In this document: one piece after another, positions 1 through 11,092 of the stretch
Layout: each line of letters starts with the position of its first letter
Position numbering within the stretch: the first letter of the stretch is position 1
Assembly (NCBI RefSeq): GCF_029784135.1
Contig: NC_073745.1
Location: forward strand, 63,704,218 to 63,768,217
Direction of reading: 5' to 3'
From: Toxorhynchites rutilus septentrionalis
Taxonomy: Eukaryota; Arthropoda; Insecta; Diptera; Culicidae
Length of the DNA stretch: 64,000 nt
Notes under the pieces: generated by a model
Database searches by the model: none
The model's input: the letters and a program-made list of their open reading frames with translations, nothing else
What the model was told of the DNA's origin: nothing
Translations under genes and position numbers: made by a program

Positions 1-27
1 GGAATGGACTTCGTTTCGGTTGAGCTT

Positions 28-294
28 TCACGGATAGATGCGCAAATATTCCACCGTGCCTCTGGCCACCATCGCCACCACCGCCGCCAAATTTGCGACT
101 CGCAAAATTTGATGACCACTTAAACAATTGGTACTGAACCGAGTTGGTGAGTGCTGCTGTAACCGTTCGCATATGCATTTTGGTAAGTACCGATAATCGA
201 CATTTGGTGTGGTGAAGGGACGAATTAATTGTCCCTCTTCTTCCGCACTTTGAGGGGCAAAGTTGACGGATGGGTTGCGATAGCCAACTACCAT
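28..294 (-). CDS. Unassigned 88-codon open frame
   Basis: This is an open frame of 88 codons with an ATG at the upstream end and a stop after the motif EYLRIYP. The composition is balanced rather than low-complexity, and it lies outside any repeat I can recognise in the window. I do not recognise a domain. There is no obvious splice signal at either end, and it sits at the window edge, so it could be an exon, a short peptide frame or chance. The weak support is the absence of stops and the non-repetitive sequence. Confidence 0.15.
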   Translation of the reverse strand: MVVGYRNPSVNFAPQSAEEEGQLIRPFTTPNVDYRYLPKCICERLQQHSPTRFSTNCLSGHQILRVANLAAVVAMVARGTVEYLRIYP

Positions 295-513
295 CGCCCC
301 TTGTTAATTGAAATTAAAACAATTTTATTTTTGCTTGTTCCCAGAATCGATCCCTAAGGCAATAAAATCACTCACCCACCTGTGGTCACCACTAGTGGTA
401 GTGTGGTTGGGGCAGGTTTTTACCTGCCGTGAGCAATCACTACTCCCTTGTGGTCAATTAGAATTAATGGTCACTTGAGGGTTGATTTTTTTCCGGGCAA
501 GAATTAGAACTGT

Positions 514-1260
514 TTAACCTACTGTGTTGCGATTGGTTGTAATTGATTTGATGTGATTTTCATGATTAATTTTGAGATATTCACTATTGACGAATTTCAT
601 GCCAACTCCAGATAGCAGTGAAACGTTGTGGGTGTAAAGACATGGGCCATTTAAGCAACTTTGCATACTTGAAATATTGGAAAAATAATTAGACAACTTT
701 TTGGAAAAAGCCAATTTTTTTTCTTAAATTTTTACAAAATTTTATAACATAGAAACTATGATACCTACAAAATCCATGTCAAACGATAAAATGTAGGAAA
801 TTGTTTAAATTTCCACAAAAAAAAAAATTTTTAGAAAAAAATTTCGCTGACAAAAAATTTATTTTTCTCTTTTTTTTAAATTCCAAAATATATATATATA
901 TGAATAGCCCTTAAAATTTCCAACAAGTCGTCCATACATCGGAAGATGGGCACTTTTACAGGGAAAAAGTTTTTCGAACAACAACTTTTTCATGTTTTCT
1001 TTGAAAAAAATACAACCAATCCTTATTTTGTTTAAAGTCAAGATAGCGATATAGTGTATTCGACAAAGTTTTAGATCTTGTTAAAATATGAACCTTTGTC
1101 GAAGACGTCAGCATTTTATCCATTATAGTTTTTGGAATATAAGTCATTTTTGTACGAAGACTCCTGAAAAAAATAATGTTTTGCTCGTAACATTTTTGTG
1201 TGTAAATTCTCACGTTTGACATGTTCTTGACATGTTTCTTAATAAAGAAAAGTTAGCAGA
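514..1260. mobile_element. Foldback-element fragment (family A)
   Basis: The segment from about 590 (CATGCCAACTCCAGATAGCA, then AAACGTTGTGGGTG) to about 1240 matches the terminal and internal parts of the foldback element at 59.64-61.51 kb. The block at about 915-1240 (TTCCAACAAGTC, AAAAAGTTTTTCGAACAACA, then a stretch containing GACGTCAGC) recurs inverted at 60.05-60.35 kb. Pieces also recur at 4.15-4.45 and 7.46-7.79 kb. No protein is encoded; the open frames here are AT-rich shadows. It is probably a non-autonomous DNA transposon with long inverted repeats. Confidence 0.6.
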
Positions 1261-2760
1261 TCATGCAAATTGCGATAATTTGAGCTTGAGCTTGGGTAAA
1301 CTGTACAATTCGTAGTTGCTCTCCGTGATTGACCTGAACCAACCAAATTGCACAAAGAACACACAGAATGACGCTTGGGACTAGTAAATCATTCTCCTTG
1401 TGCAATTTTCGGTGATTCGAGCTTTAAATGGTCAATTACGACGCCGGCCACGTCCTTACGGTCACCAGGGAAGGGAAGGAATGTTAGTATGATATTCGCC
1501 GCCCGAAGGCCAGAAGGGTCGCCTCTATAGCGTGGTTCCCTAGCGTTTATAATGGAAGGGATAGTTGTTAGTGGGAATGGGTAAGAAAAATCAGGATTTA
1601 CTGTGGTAAGTGATGTGATTTCCTAAACGCGGAGTTTCAGCCATATGACGGAAACCTGAAAAGGTAATCCACGACTCCCATAATTTCGCTATCTCGAAAA
1701 CATGTGTATAATCAGATATCTTATGAATGTGCGTGGGAAACATCTTTCGATGACCTAACAAGGTCATCTAGAGAAATCCTGTATTTCTCGATATTCTAAT
1801 CATTTATGATTTTTCCTTGAAATAAACACACAACACAACACATAATATTGAACTCTGTTCTGGGCACTCCTGAGATTCAAAGAATAATGGCAACGCTGCT
1901 GAATTTTATTTGTCCTAACGCTTTCGTATATTTAATTCTCCTGCTCTGAATTGATGCACATCAACACTTGCATATAGCACCGCATCACACAATACATACT
2001 TGCGAACTGAAACTCATGGCAAGAAACGAACAATTTCACATGTAATCCTGAGTGTGCTAACAATGACGATGTTGTGATAACAACACTGCGCAAATCGCAC
2101 TGCACATATTCGGCGTGAATACGCATATTTAAACTTCTAACCAAAATGAAATGTAGGGGAATACACAAAAACGAGTTCACCGTCAGTGTATGAATTTTCT
2201 TTTATCTTGTGCATTTTCCGTGCGGAAAAGTCTTGAAGGACTTCTATCCCAAACACACTAGCACACCTTTCTAAACCCAAATTCATGCCATAATATTTCT
2301 CAAACAAACATACATCGTTCACAGCGCACGTCTACTCATTACCTATGTCGAACTAGATTATTGAATCTAAAATTCTAAATCTACAATCCTAGTAAATTTA
2401 TTTCTATATATTACCCTGATTCTATTAAACAATAATAGAATAGCAAGCCCAAGAAAGTCACCTCGACTGCCGACACCCCGAACTACAACCTGAAACACAA
2501 TGACGACACAATTTCTTAAAGAGCCGCGGCTCCCTGCACAACCCATTAATACGTTTATTGATAAGCTGCACAAAAAAGTCACAACTCCTTAAGAAACTGT
2601 GTCATAATGTGTCATGATTATTTTTCTCAATGAAACCGCAAAGCAGTCATAACGACTCGCCTGGGCAATCCAGTGTTAAATTTTTACCAAATAATTACTT
2701 TTTAATGTTTGGAAATTCGTATGAAAATAACGGATAATAGAAATTAGATAACAATAATTT
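1261..2760. other. Unassigned spacer with one dispersed repeat
   Basis: There is no convincing coding sequence. Positions 1300-1440 match 62.02-62.16 kb in inverted orientation (for example TTTCGGTGATTCGAGCTTTAAA here). The block 1440-1900 has moderate GC, a near-inverted GATGACCTAACAAGGTCATC and an AATAAA motif at about 1820. It could be part of an LTR or other transposon, but no paired copy is visible in the window. Confidence 0.4.
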
Positions 2761-2761
2761 T

Positions 2762-3075
2762 CCGCTTGGATTCCTCGAGTCGAGAAGACGCACCACGCTA
2801 GATATGGGGTACATACTAGGGGGGCGTTGCTGATTAATGGTCAGCTGCATCCCAATAGGAAGTATCTCGTGTCGGGGACGCGTACAGAGCATTGGAGACA
2901 GCAACATCCCAATTACGAGAACACTTGTAATACTAACCTCGAGCCGACCGTGAGTAATCGGTTACATATTACTAACATAGATAATAAGAAAAACTGTCAA
3001 AATATTGAACTCCGGCCCCGTCAGGCTAACGCCATATGAGCCTTGATAAAAATATATATTTTGGAAAAAAAAAAA
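2762..3075 (+). mobile_element. LINE 3' end, severely 5'-truncated
   Basis: About 310 bp match, in opposite orientation, the last part of the RNase H-type LINE at 5.32-7.44 kb. Matching blocks are ATTCCTCGAGTCGAGAAGACG, GGGGGGCGTTGCTGATTAA and the terminal CTAACGCCATATGAGCC, followed by an A-rich tail at about 3067-3076. This is 3' untranslated sequence only. The truncated 5' end and poly(A) tail are what target-primed reverse transcription leaves. The short frames in it are non-coding shadows. Confidence 0.8.
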
Positions 3076-3313
3076 TTTCCGCTTACGTCCTAACAAATAT
3101 GTTAGAAGCTAATGTGAATTGAATTGTTAGCGTGTTTACTTCCATCAGTACAGAGAACTATTATATACGAACATTGTTTGCATCGCAGCTAAACTCCAAT
3201 CAACTACCGAAGAAGTAATTCCCACTTGAAAAGAAGTCCTCTCTTATAAACTGTTAAATCATATATCAAATAAAATACAAACAATTGAAGTTATTTTTAA
3301 TCATACATTACAG

Positions 3314-3458
3314 ACCAGGGACTGAGAGGGGAGTCGATTTCCATGTTCTTCTCATCGAAGATGTCGGACCCTGTAAAAGACAAACCCGCTCCTGCGCGAC
3401 CTTCCCCTGGGACTCTATCATTTATGCGATTGATCTCTGCAAATCAGGTTCTGATTTG
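3314..3458 (+). CDS. Candidate unassigned coding exon
   Basis: A plausible splice acceptor (TTTTTAATCATACATTACAG) ends at 3313. It is followed by an open frame that reads through ATGs at 3343 and 3361. The peptide is proline- and lysine-rich (MSDPVKDKPAPARPSPG) and then hydrophobic/basic (TLSFMRLISANQ). Possible donors are CAG|GTTCTG at 3448 and TTG|GTAACA at 3459; without splicing the frame stops at about 3460. The sequence is not a simple repeat and is not duplicated elsewhere in the window. I do not recognise the family. It could be a real first or internal exon, or a chance frame; only homologous transcripts would decide. Confidence 0.3.
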
Positions 3459-4140
3459 GTAACAATATCAAAAAGGATCGCACAAAAACAGGTTTGGCTA
3501 TGTGGACAATAAAATTAACGAATCTCTCCCCCACTTCTTTCTGAGTCACGATACTCCACGAACAGCTTCGAAACCCGAGGTCGGTAAAAATATTTGGAGA
3601 TAGAGAGAGATTATATGAGAGCGAAAAACTTAGCTGTTGCACCCAAACCATCGTTCTGTTTAGGATTTATACCTCGGTGATAACATCACTGCTGTAAACC
3701 AGATGCACTTGAACCACTGGAAATTGCTAAGATTCCAAATCTACACTATATTTTCTAATTAATAATTAATCCTTTTATTTCTTAAAACACGATTCGGAAT
3801 GAGAGCACAAACTTTGTTCCATATATGCCATATATACATGCGAAGAAAAAACACGTCACAACATGAGCCCGAAATGCGAACACGAACATAATGAAATCGC
3901 ATCCACATACTCGAAAGCCATTTTTTTCCGATAAAGTAAAGTTTTTTTTTCCAAATTTTATCCAAGTTTACTTAGCTTTTACTGAATTCAGTGTATTGGA
4001 CGGTAGAACACTCTTTTTCACAGAATTTAGATTGGTTTTCGCACTGAAAAAACACACATTTGGAAAACAGATATTGAGCGGGCTAAGCGTAAGCACGTAG
4101 CGACGAAAAAACATCCACACTCGACGCCTGCACGAACAAG
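3459..4140. other. Unassigned AT-rich spacer
   Basis: I see no conserved coding frame, tRNA or clear repeat boundary here. Several short open frames on both strands overlap one another and show no domain. Confidence 0.4.
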
Positions 4141-4486
4141 ACCTTTCCCATGCAAATTGCGATAATTTATACATAAAAATGTAACGAAATAAACATTAAT
4201 AGCATTTTTCCAAAGGAAAACATGAAAAAGTTGTTGTTCGAAAAACTTTTTCCATGTAAATGTGCCCATCGTCCGATGTATGAAAAACTTGTTGGAAGTT
4301 TTAAGGGCAATTTGTATCTATTTTTTTCAGAATTTTAAAAGTATATTTTTTCGAGAAAAATTAATTTTAATTTTCAAACATTTTTTTTTACAATGATTTT
4401 TTTCCAAAAATTTCCTTAATAATTTTTAATGAAAACCTATGTAATTTGCTACATTTAATTCTCTGATCAACTTTTTGTAGATCTTC

Positions 4487-4765
4487 TTCTTCTTCTTCTT
4501 CTTCAATGGCACTAACGTTCCTAGAGGAACTTCGCCGTCTCAACGTAGTATTACTTGCGTCATTTTTATTAGTACTTAGTTAAGATTTCTATGCCAAATA
4601 ACACGCCTTGAATGCATTCTGAGTGGCAAGCTCTAGAATACGCGTGATCACAGTGCAAGTCGGAGGAAATTTCTTTGACGAAAAATTCCCCCGACCAGAA
4701 CGGGAATCGAACCCGAACACCCGGCATGTTAGTTATGACGCTAACCACTCGGCCACGGGTGCACA
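4487..4765 (-). mobile_element. tRNA-derived SINE, full length (family S1)
   Basis: On the minus strand a tRNA-like head carries a box A (TGGCCGAGTGGTTAGCG) and a box B (GGGTTCGATTCCC), as in RNA polymerase III internal promoters. A tRNA-unrelated body of about 200 bp follows and ends in a (GAA)n tail. The insertion is flanked by the 14-bp direct repeat TTTTTGTAGATCTT at 4472-4485 and 4767-4780. Other copies are at 54,153 (complete, plus), 41,069 (truncated) and 55,589 (decayed). The head resembles serine/leucine-type tRNAs, but the acceptor stem no longer pairs, so it is not a functional tRNA. Confidence 0.9.
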
Positions 4766-4861
4766 TTTTTTGTAGATCTTATAGTTTTTAAATTAAGATT
4801 TTTCGAAAAAAAAGTTGAAAAAACTCAAAATTTAAAAAGAAATCTACAAAAAATCTATATA

Positions 4862-5315
4862 CAGGGAAACTTCGATATAACGTACCATCGTTATAACGTA
4901 CCCTCGATATAACGTCACTCGATATAACGTACATTTTACCTCGATATAACATACACATTTCCAAAGTGTAAAGGAAAATTTTTTTCAACATTTTTTTTCT
5001 GACAGAACAATGAATCACCTGTATTGTGATGCTAGAACAAGTTTTGTACTTTCAATAAATCCCGAAATACAGCTGGTTTTGTGATTCCGGATTCTAAATA
5101 AATCAAGCTTTAATCAACAGTACATAGAAAAACATAATGAGAAAGGCTAGCTTCGTCTTCTGATTGAAGTTATTCATAAACTTTACTAAAATAGCACCAC
5201 AATAATGTATTATAGACTATGTTTGTGAGTACTTTATTATGCTTCGATATAACGTACAATTCGATACAACGTACAATTTTGAAAGTGAAATGTACGTTGT
5301 ATCGAAGTTTACCTG
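4862..5315. mobile_element. 454-bp MITE with TA target duplication
   Basis: The ends are near-perfect inverted repeats: CAGGGAAACTTCGATATAAC at the left, and at the right the complement of CAGGTAAACTTCGATACAAC. Both are flanked by TA. The motif CGATATAACGTAC and variants is repeated several times just inside both ends, as transposase-binding subterminal repeats often are. It has no coding capacity. TA duplications and this layout fit a non-autonomous relative of the Tc1/mariner/pogo superfamily. The family assignment is inference; the boundaries are seen directly. Confidence 0.88.
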
Positions 5316-5844
5316 TATATATATTTTTTTTTTCCAAAATATATATTTTTATCAAGGCTCATATGGCGTTAGCCTCACGGGGCCGGAGTTCAATACTTTG
5401 ACAATTTTTCTTATTATCTATGTTAATAATATGTAACCGATTACTCGCGGTTGGCTCGAGGTTAGTATTACAAGTGTTTTCGTAATTGGGATGTTGCTGT
5501 CTCCAATGATCTGTACGTGTGCCCGACACGGTATACTTCCTATTGGGATGCAGCTGACCCTTAATCAGCAACGCCCCCCTAGTCTGTACCTCATATCTAG
5601 CGTGGTGCGTCTTTCTCGACTCGAGGAATCCAGGATAGAATGGTCACTAGCCGGCGCAATCATCAGTTCGTGTAGAGTTGTCATGATCGGTACAACCTTT
5701 GGCTCTTGTTGAATAATCAGTGGACTGCACAACCTTTGGCCCGTATATCCGTAAAGAGTGTGTGTATGTATTGCCGCGACTAAGTAAAAGTTTATCGATC
5801 GGATAGGAGGGATATAAAACGGGGACACAACGAAGGATACATCA

Positions 5845-6195
5845 TTAAACGTTGACATCGGCGTTTCTGAGGAACAGGTATAGATGAAGCAGAAGATGAG
5901 GATCACGGCTACCTAAGATATCCCGGACGGGGATCTCCGATTGTCTGCCTTGTGCTCTCAGTGCTCTAGAGAGCTGAGAGCGAGCAGCATGGAACCGGAT
6001 ACACGACCAGACAACATGCTCGATGTCGTGGTAGCCATCGCCACAATCACAAAGATTGTTTGCTGCGAGCCCAATGCGATAGAGATGCGCGTTTAGGTTG
6101 TAGTGATTGGACATAAGCCGAGATATCACGCGAATGAAATCACGACCTACATTCAATCCCTTAAACCTTAGGGATAATCGTGTGTAACCAGCGAC
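5845..6195 (-). pseudogene. C-terminal part of the same LINE protein, after a frameshift
   Basis: This frame continues the protein broken near 6161. The sequence FKGLNVGRDFIRVISRLMSN, followed by CDCGDGYHDIEHVVWSC, is the conserved C-terminal region with a cysteine/histidine motif seen in insect RNase H-type LINE proteins. The natural stop at 5845 is followed by the 3' UTR. The frame connects to the upstream one by a single small indel, so this is a recently decayed copy, not a separate gene. Confidence 0.8.
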
Positions 6196-7438
6196 CGAAC
6201 TCATCTTCCCTCCACATGCGCTGCCAACTTACGAGCGTGTACTGACGAGGAATGTGGAAAAATTCATTATAAGCAATTTGCCTTTCAAAAAGTGTACCTT
6301 CTAAAGCGCCCACCTTAGCTAGCGAGTCCGCTTTCTCATTTCCCGGAATCGAACAATGAGAGGGAACCCATGCTAAGGTAATCTTGGATAATTTTTCGAC
6401 CAAAACACTCAATAGTTGTCTTATTCTTGTTAGGAAATAAGATGAGCGTTTATCAACTTTCATTGAGCGGATTTCCTCTATTGAGCTGAGACTGTCTGAA
6501 AAAATAAAATAGTGGTCGATGGGCAATGTTTCAATGATCCCTAATGCGTAATATATCGCACCCAGTTCAGCGACATACACGGAACAAGGATCTTTGAGTT
6601 TGAAAGAGGCACTGGAATTTTCATTGAAGATGCCGAAGCCAGTGGACCCGTTTATGAATGAACCGTCAGTAAAGAACATTTTATCAGATCTAACTTTCCC
6701 ATATTCTGCCGAAAATATCGGCGGAATAGAATCGGAGCGTAGGTGATCTGGGATTCCATGGATTTTTTGTCGCATGGACAGATCAAAAATGACAGAGGAA
6801 TTGCAGAAGTATGGGAAGCAAACTTGGTTGGAGATGCCTGGTGAAGGGTGCACGTCGTGTGTAAGGTACTCATGGTATAAAGACATAAAACTTGACTGAG
6901 GAGTCAGTTGGAGTCGATTTTCGAAGTTATCAATCACCAATGGATTCATGATCTTGCAACGGATGAGAAATCTGTAGGATAATTCTGTGAACCGAAGAGT
7001 AAGCGGGGGTACTCCTGCCAAAACTTCGAGACTCATCGTATGTGTCGAATGCAAACACCCCATGGCTATACGCAGGCAACGATATTGTATTCTCTCCAGC
7101 TTGAGAATATGAATCCTGGCAGCTGATCGGAAGCAAAAACTGCCATATTCTAACACTGATAATATCGTTGTTTTGTACAACTGAATGAGGTCTCCTGGAT
7201 GGGCACCCCACCATGTTCCGGTTATTGTTTGGAGAAAATTGATTCTTTGCTGGCATTTCTGTTTCAAATACGCAATGTGTATTCCCCAGGTACATTTAGA
7301 GTCAAAATATACTCCAAGGTATTTGAAAAACATCGAGTGCTTGATCGTTTTGCCGGATAGGTGAAGCTGGAATTGGGCGGGTTCGTGCTTCCTAGAAAAA
7401 ACGACCATTTCAGTTTTCTCCGTAGAGAATTCGATACC
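6161..7438 (-). pseudogene. LINE polyprotein fragment: RT C-terminus plus RNase H
   Basis: The frame begins with GIEFSTEKTEMVVFSR and FKYLGVYFD, typical of the region after the catalytic RT motif, followed by the thumb region. The RNase H domain has all four acidic motifs: FFTDGSF, YVAELGA, FSDSLSS and WVPSHCSIPGNEKADSLAK. RNase H would degrade the RNA strand of the RNA-DNA hybrid during retrotransposition. The first 14 codons of the raw open frame come from flanking A-rich DNA, not the element. The frame breaks near 6161-6180, where reading continues in another frame. With no RT active site and no endonuclease it cannot mobilise itself. Confidence 0.85.
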
Positions 7439-7799
7439 TAAAAAAAAAAAAAAATTTGTTTTTAAATTAAAATTTTTAGTCAAAGAATGGAATGTAGGAA
7501 ATTATTTTGGTTTTCATTAAAAATTACCAAAGAATTTTTTGGAAAAAAAATTAAAATTCATTTTTCTCGAAAACATATGCTTTTAAAATTCTGGAAAAAA
7601 TATATATAAATAATATAAATAGCCCTTAAAATTTCCAACAAGTTTCCTATGCATCAGACGATGGGCACATCTACATGGAAAAAGTTTTTCGAACAACAAC
7701 TTTTTCATGTTTTTCTTTGAAAAAATACTATTAATGTTCAATTCATTACATTTTTATGTATATATTATCGCATTTTAAATGCTCTGCTAACTGCTAACT

Positions 7800-8836
7800 G
7801 CTAACCTTGCGAGACGCTATCATAAGCAAAGCCGACACAGTCTTTTCTATTGCCAGGTCAATACACAATGCATTGTGATGACATTACAGCGCGTGTGGCC
7901 TGATTCAGTCCCACCCATTTCTGGATGTATCCGGTTGAATGGAAGAAGCGAGCATTACATTATACACACATTTTTAGTTTGGTCAGTCCAAAAAATACGC
8001 CGTGAGGAAATCAATAGTGTAATTCTCTCAGAAATTCCAGATCAACTACTCCCCCGTATTCCGATGAAAACCGATTGAGCCAGAATTTGAACGGATTGCG
8101 ATTTTGCATTCTGTGATCCGTCTCAAATGTAATCCACTGAAATCCAATCGAGTTGTGCAAATGTAACAACCTTGACACCTCACCATATTCGACAAATATA
8201 ACATTGAGCACCGTGTTCCATTTCTGAGAAGCAAAAATGGTAATGAATATTCGGGTGGAACAAATACGCTTTCAAAAAAAAAACTGAATTAAAATTTGCC
8301 CTACATATCAAGTTTTTGTTCCATGTAAAAAAAAAGCTCATTGTCTTCAAGTGAGGAAACATCTTGAACGAAAAAATTGTGTTTGATGATGATTTGGCGG
8401 AAATGGTTAAATGGAGATCTAAGGAAATTTATAGAAAAAAAAAGTTTAGTTAGGGTCAGGACTTTGGCTTCTATGTATTTAAATGGCATCGTGTGATAAT
8501 TTTCATCCAAATTTCAACAATTTAAAATTGCTTTCCGGTCTGCCAATCTGATAGAGAATAAATTGCTCCACAAGTACGGATGAAGTACTTTGACGTTTAT
8601 TTTGCAACAAGGCAAGATTGTCACATTTGCATAGAACGATTGAACCTGCGTCGAACGGATTTAAGAATGCAAAAGTCGATGCGTGAAATAAGTTCAAGTT
8701 TGAAACCTATGGGATTCCGGAATATGAATGACTGTTCGATATTGTTACCACAAGCATGGTTCATGGCCCATGCGGTGATCTGAAAGTTCTATCGCCTTGC
8801 ATGGCGGATGGAAAAGCGTTTTAAAATTAGCATGAA
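7800..8836 (+). mobile_element. Helitron remnant with Rep-region coding fossil
   Basis: Positions 8215-8815 align with the Helitron at 23.6-25.6 kb (shared CTGATAGAG..AAATTGCTCCAC and AAGGCAAGATTGTCACATTT). At about 8741-8815 a broken frame reads SMVHGPCGDLKVLSPCMADGK, which matches the conserved VHGPCG..CM.DGKC segment upstream of the Rep catalytic motifs in Helitron proteins. Positions 7800-7900 (GAGACGCTATCATAAGCAAA) match, inverted, the remnant near 55.2-55.3 kb. Many stops and frameshifts make it a fossil. A mariner remnant follows directly. Confidence 0.7.
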
Positions 8837-8859
8837 GTGAATACTCCTTGGTTGACAAC

Positions 8860-9745
8860 TTTTTCTTTTCCCATCTTTCTGGCAATTCACGGATCCCTTT
8901 GCGGAAATAAACGGCCGGTTTGTCGGCTAACCACGAATCGATCCAATTTCAAAATTGGAGAAGTGCTGGTCATGTTTCATCGATCGAAAAAGGTAGTATT
9001 CGGACGGAGCAATGTCTGAAGAATACGACGGGTGAGATAGGTCCTCCCATTTCAGCGTATGTTTTGACCGGTTTCGCGACATGCGGCCGAGCATTGTCGT
9101 GCTGCAAAATAACTTTATCGTGTCTTTGCTCGTATTGTGGTCGTTTTTCCTTCAGTGCCGCAATTGACCCACTTTTCATCGCCAGTAACGATTCGATGCA
9201 CTAAACCTTTTCTTTTATGCCGTTGGAGCAGTTGTTCGCACGTCAAAATACGGCGTTCAACGTCTCGTGGCTTCAATCCATACGGCACCCAAAGTCCTAT
9301 CTTTCGGATCATTCCCATTGCTTTCAAACGATCGAATATGGTTTGCTGAGCTAATCCAAGTATATCTGTAAGTCCTTGTTGCGTTTGTAACGGTTATTGA
9401 TCAAGAAAAGCCTCCAATTATTCATCTTCAAACTTTTTTTTGCGGTCCGAAACGTTCTTCGTCTTCCAAATTACAATTTTAAAACCGTGCAAACCACGTC
9501 TGACACGATCGTTCAGTTGGAGCATGGTCACCATAAACTTTCACCAAAATGCGATGACTTTCCGTAGCTTTTTTCTTCATATTGAAGTAATACCCCCCCG
9601 CAAAAGCACTCTCGTTGGTACGAAATTCGACATATGGCAAAAAAACTATGTTGTTTACGCTTCAACTTTTTGACATATACTGAAAAAGACACGCAATGAC
9701 AGTAGTCTTCCAACGAATGTCTGGAAATTTGATTCACTGGAATAA
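8860..9745 (-). pseudogene. Mariner transposase pseudogene
   Basis: On the minus strand the order is: an N-terminal segment (ILVKVYGDHAPTERSCQTWF, about 9545-9480), a second helix-turn-helix region (LKAMGMIRKIGLWVPYGLKP, about 9320), the catalytic-region block IVTGDEKWV (first Asp), a deletion, then ALKEKRPQYEQRHDKVILQHDNARPH (split here; second Asp in HDNARPH), and a C-terminal LADKPAVYFRKGIRELPERW at about 8930-8870. Mariner transposase is about 345 residues and cuts and pastes DNA at TA. Here roughly 80 residues are missing between GDEKWV and ALKEKR, the DYHLF-type third acidic motif is not recognisable, and there are several frameshifts. It is inactive. Confidence 0.85.
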
Positions 9746-9816
9746 TAATCCAGTTACGCTATCTGTTGTAAAACCGAAGAAACTCACCGGTACACCTAAT
9801 ATTTTTTTTCATTAGG

Positions 9817-11092
9817 GTGGCCATTTCCATTCTATGCTGGTCCGGAAAATCATTTTTCCAGATTTTAAATGACTTTTTCAAAAATTCATTAGCTTTTGAA
9901 CTTCTGGACCGATTTAAATGATCCACTTATCAAATTAGAGCCAACTAGCTAGTCTTCTTTAAAAAAAAATGGATTCGAAAATTAACGTTGAAAGTGAAAT
10001 TGCGATTATATACAATCGAGTTCGACCTGTACTTCTGATTTTTCCTGGTTTCTGATTTTTGGATATGTTATGTAAAAAGTCCTAAGCTTTCAAGAAAAAA
10101 TATAAAAATTCTAGCGCCCGCTATCTCTAAACCATTTTTTATATTTTTTATTAAGAGCTGAGAATTTTTTACAACAGAAATTTGGAATTTTGCTATCGTA
10201 ATTATTGATTGTATTTGTTTTTCGTTGTTTACATGACTAGTCCAATAGAAGGCGATATATTTTAATATTTTTTCCTGAAAGCTGAGGTTCTTTTTGCATA
10301 ACATATCCAAAACTCAGAGATAAGATTTATGTCGGCTTAATGTTATTATCTTTCAATGTTAATCGATGGTTGAGAAAATCATCGCTAAAAAAATTGTATT
10401 TTGTTTTTGCAATTACTGACTGTATTTGTTTTCTATAGTTTACACGATTAAAGATAGAGAGGGCTATATTTTTTCTTGAGAGTTGAGGATTTTTTACAAC
10501 AGATATCCAAAAATCAGAGATGTGTTTCTCTTCGTTTCTAATTGTGATATTTCAAAATATATTGTTTTCAGTCTTCGTTCAATGTTGCTTTGTGAATAAA
10601 CTAGATCTATGCGACTAGGATCCTATTTTTTCGCCAGTGTATTCTTTTTCAAAAGGAAATAACTCATTGTCTTCTATTTGATATGTCGATTATCTGAATC
10701 GGTCCAGTATTTCAAAAGTTATGAATTTTTGAAAAAGTCATTCTTAGAAAAACGGGGAAAAACATTTTTCGGACCATCGGTAAACTTTGAAAAATCATAA
10801 CTTAAAAACGACAAAAAACCTCAGCCTTCAGGAAAAATATAAAAAAATATATAGCGTCCTCTAGTCCAAGGTCAACAAAAAACCAAACACAATCGAAAAT
10901 TACGAAAACAAAATTCGAATTTTAATGAGTACAAAATTTTTCCAATTAATCTGTTTCAGCCGATGGCTTTAATTTGATATATTGGTCATCTGAATCGGTA
11001 CAGTGTTCGTAAGTTATGAATTTTAGTCATTTTTGGGAAAAGTAGAAAAAAATGATTTTCCGGACCACCCTAAAATGGAAACGGGCATCCTA
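9817..11092. mobile_element. Long-inverted-repeat element, about 1.28 kb
   Basis: The left end (TTAGGGTGGCCATTTCCATT, then TGGTCCGGAAAATCATTTTT) and the right end, read inverted (TTAGGATGCCCGTTTCCATT, then GGTGGTCCGGAAAATCAT), match over about 150 bp. A further inverted copy of the same unit lies at 10,655-10,800. The interior is AT-rich with repeated phrases such as TTTCTGATTTTTGGATATG. There is no transposase frame. It is a foldback-type MITE, with termini like those of the element at 60,346-61,065. Confidence 0.65.

Larger units (their letters stand above)
5325..7441 (-). mobile_element. 5'-truncated RNase H-bearing LINE
   Basis: Read on the minus strand, the element starts at about 7440 inside the C-terminal part of reverse transcriptase, just after where the YADD box would be. 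It continues through an RNase H domain and a conserved C-terminal region, and ends with a 520-bp 3' UTR and an A-rich tail at about 5325. Shorter copies of the same 3' end are at 2762-3075 and 41,812-41,900. RNase H in a LINE occurs in the I, LOA and related clades common in mosquitoes; I cannot fix the clade. It abuts the MITE at 4862-5315. Confidence 0.88.
4145..7795. mobile_element. Foldback element (family A) split by three insertions
   Basis: The left arm (about 4150-4471) and right arm (about 7442-7790) are reverse complements. The left reads through AAAGTTGTTGTTCGAAAAAC, GTGCCCATCGTCCGATG and CTTGTTGGAAGTTTTAAGGGC; the right holds the inverted counterparts. Between the arms lie a SINE (4487-4765), a MITE (4862-5315) and a truncated LINE (5325-7441), each an intact insertion. 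Removing them gives a roughly 0.7-0.8 kb palindrome. The arms match the elements at 0.5-1.2 and 59.6-61.5 kb. No transposase is encoded, so it is non-autonomous. Confidence 0.7.

Noticed and set aside
1440..1900. LTR of a retrotransposon
   Set aside because: There is an AATAAA motif and moderate GC, but no second LTR, primer-binding site or polypurine tract that I can defend.
4569..4766. Conserved 65-codon frame also found at 54,076-54,348
   Set aside because: The conservation comes from both being copies of the same SINE, which is transcribed by RNA polymerase III and non-coding.
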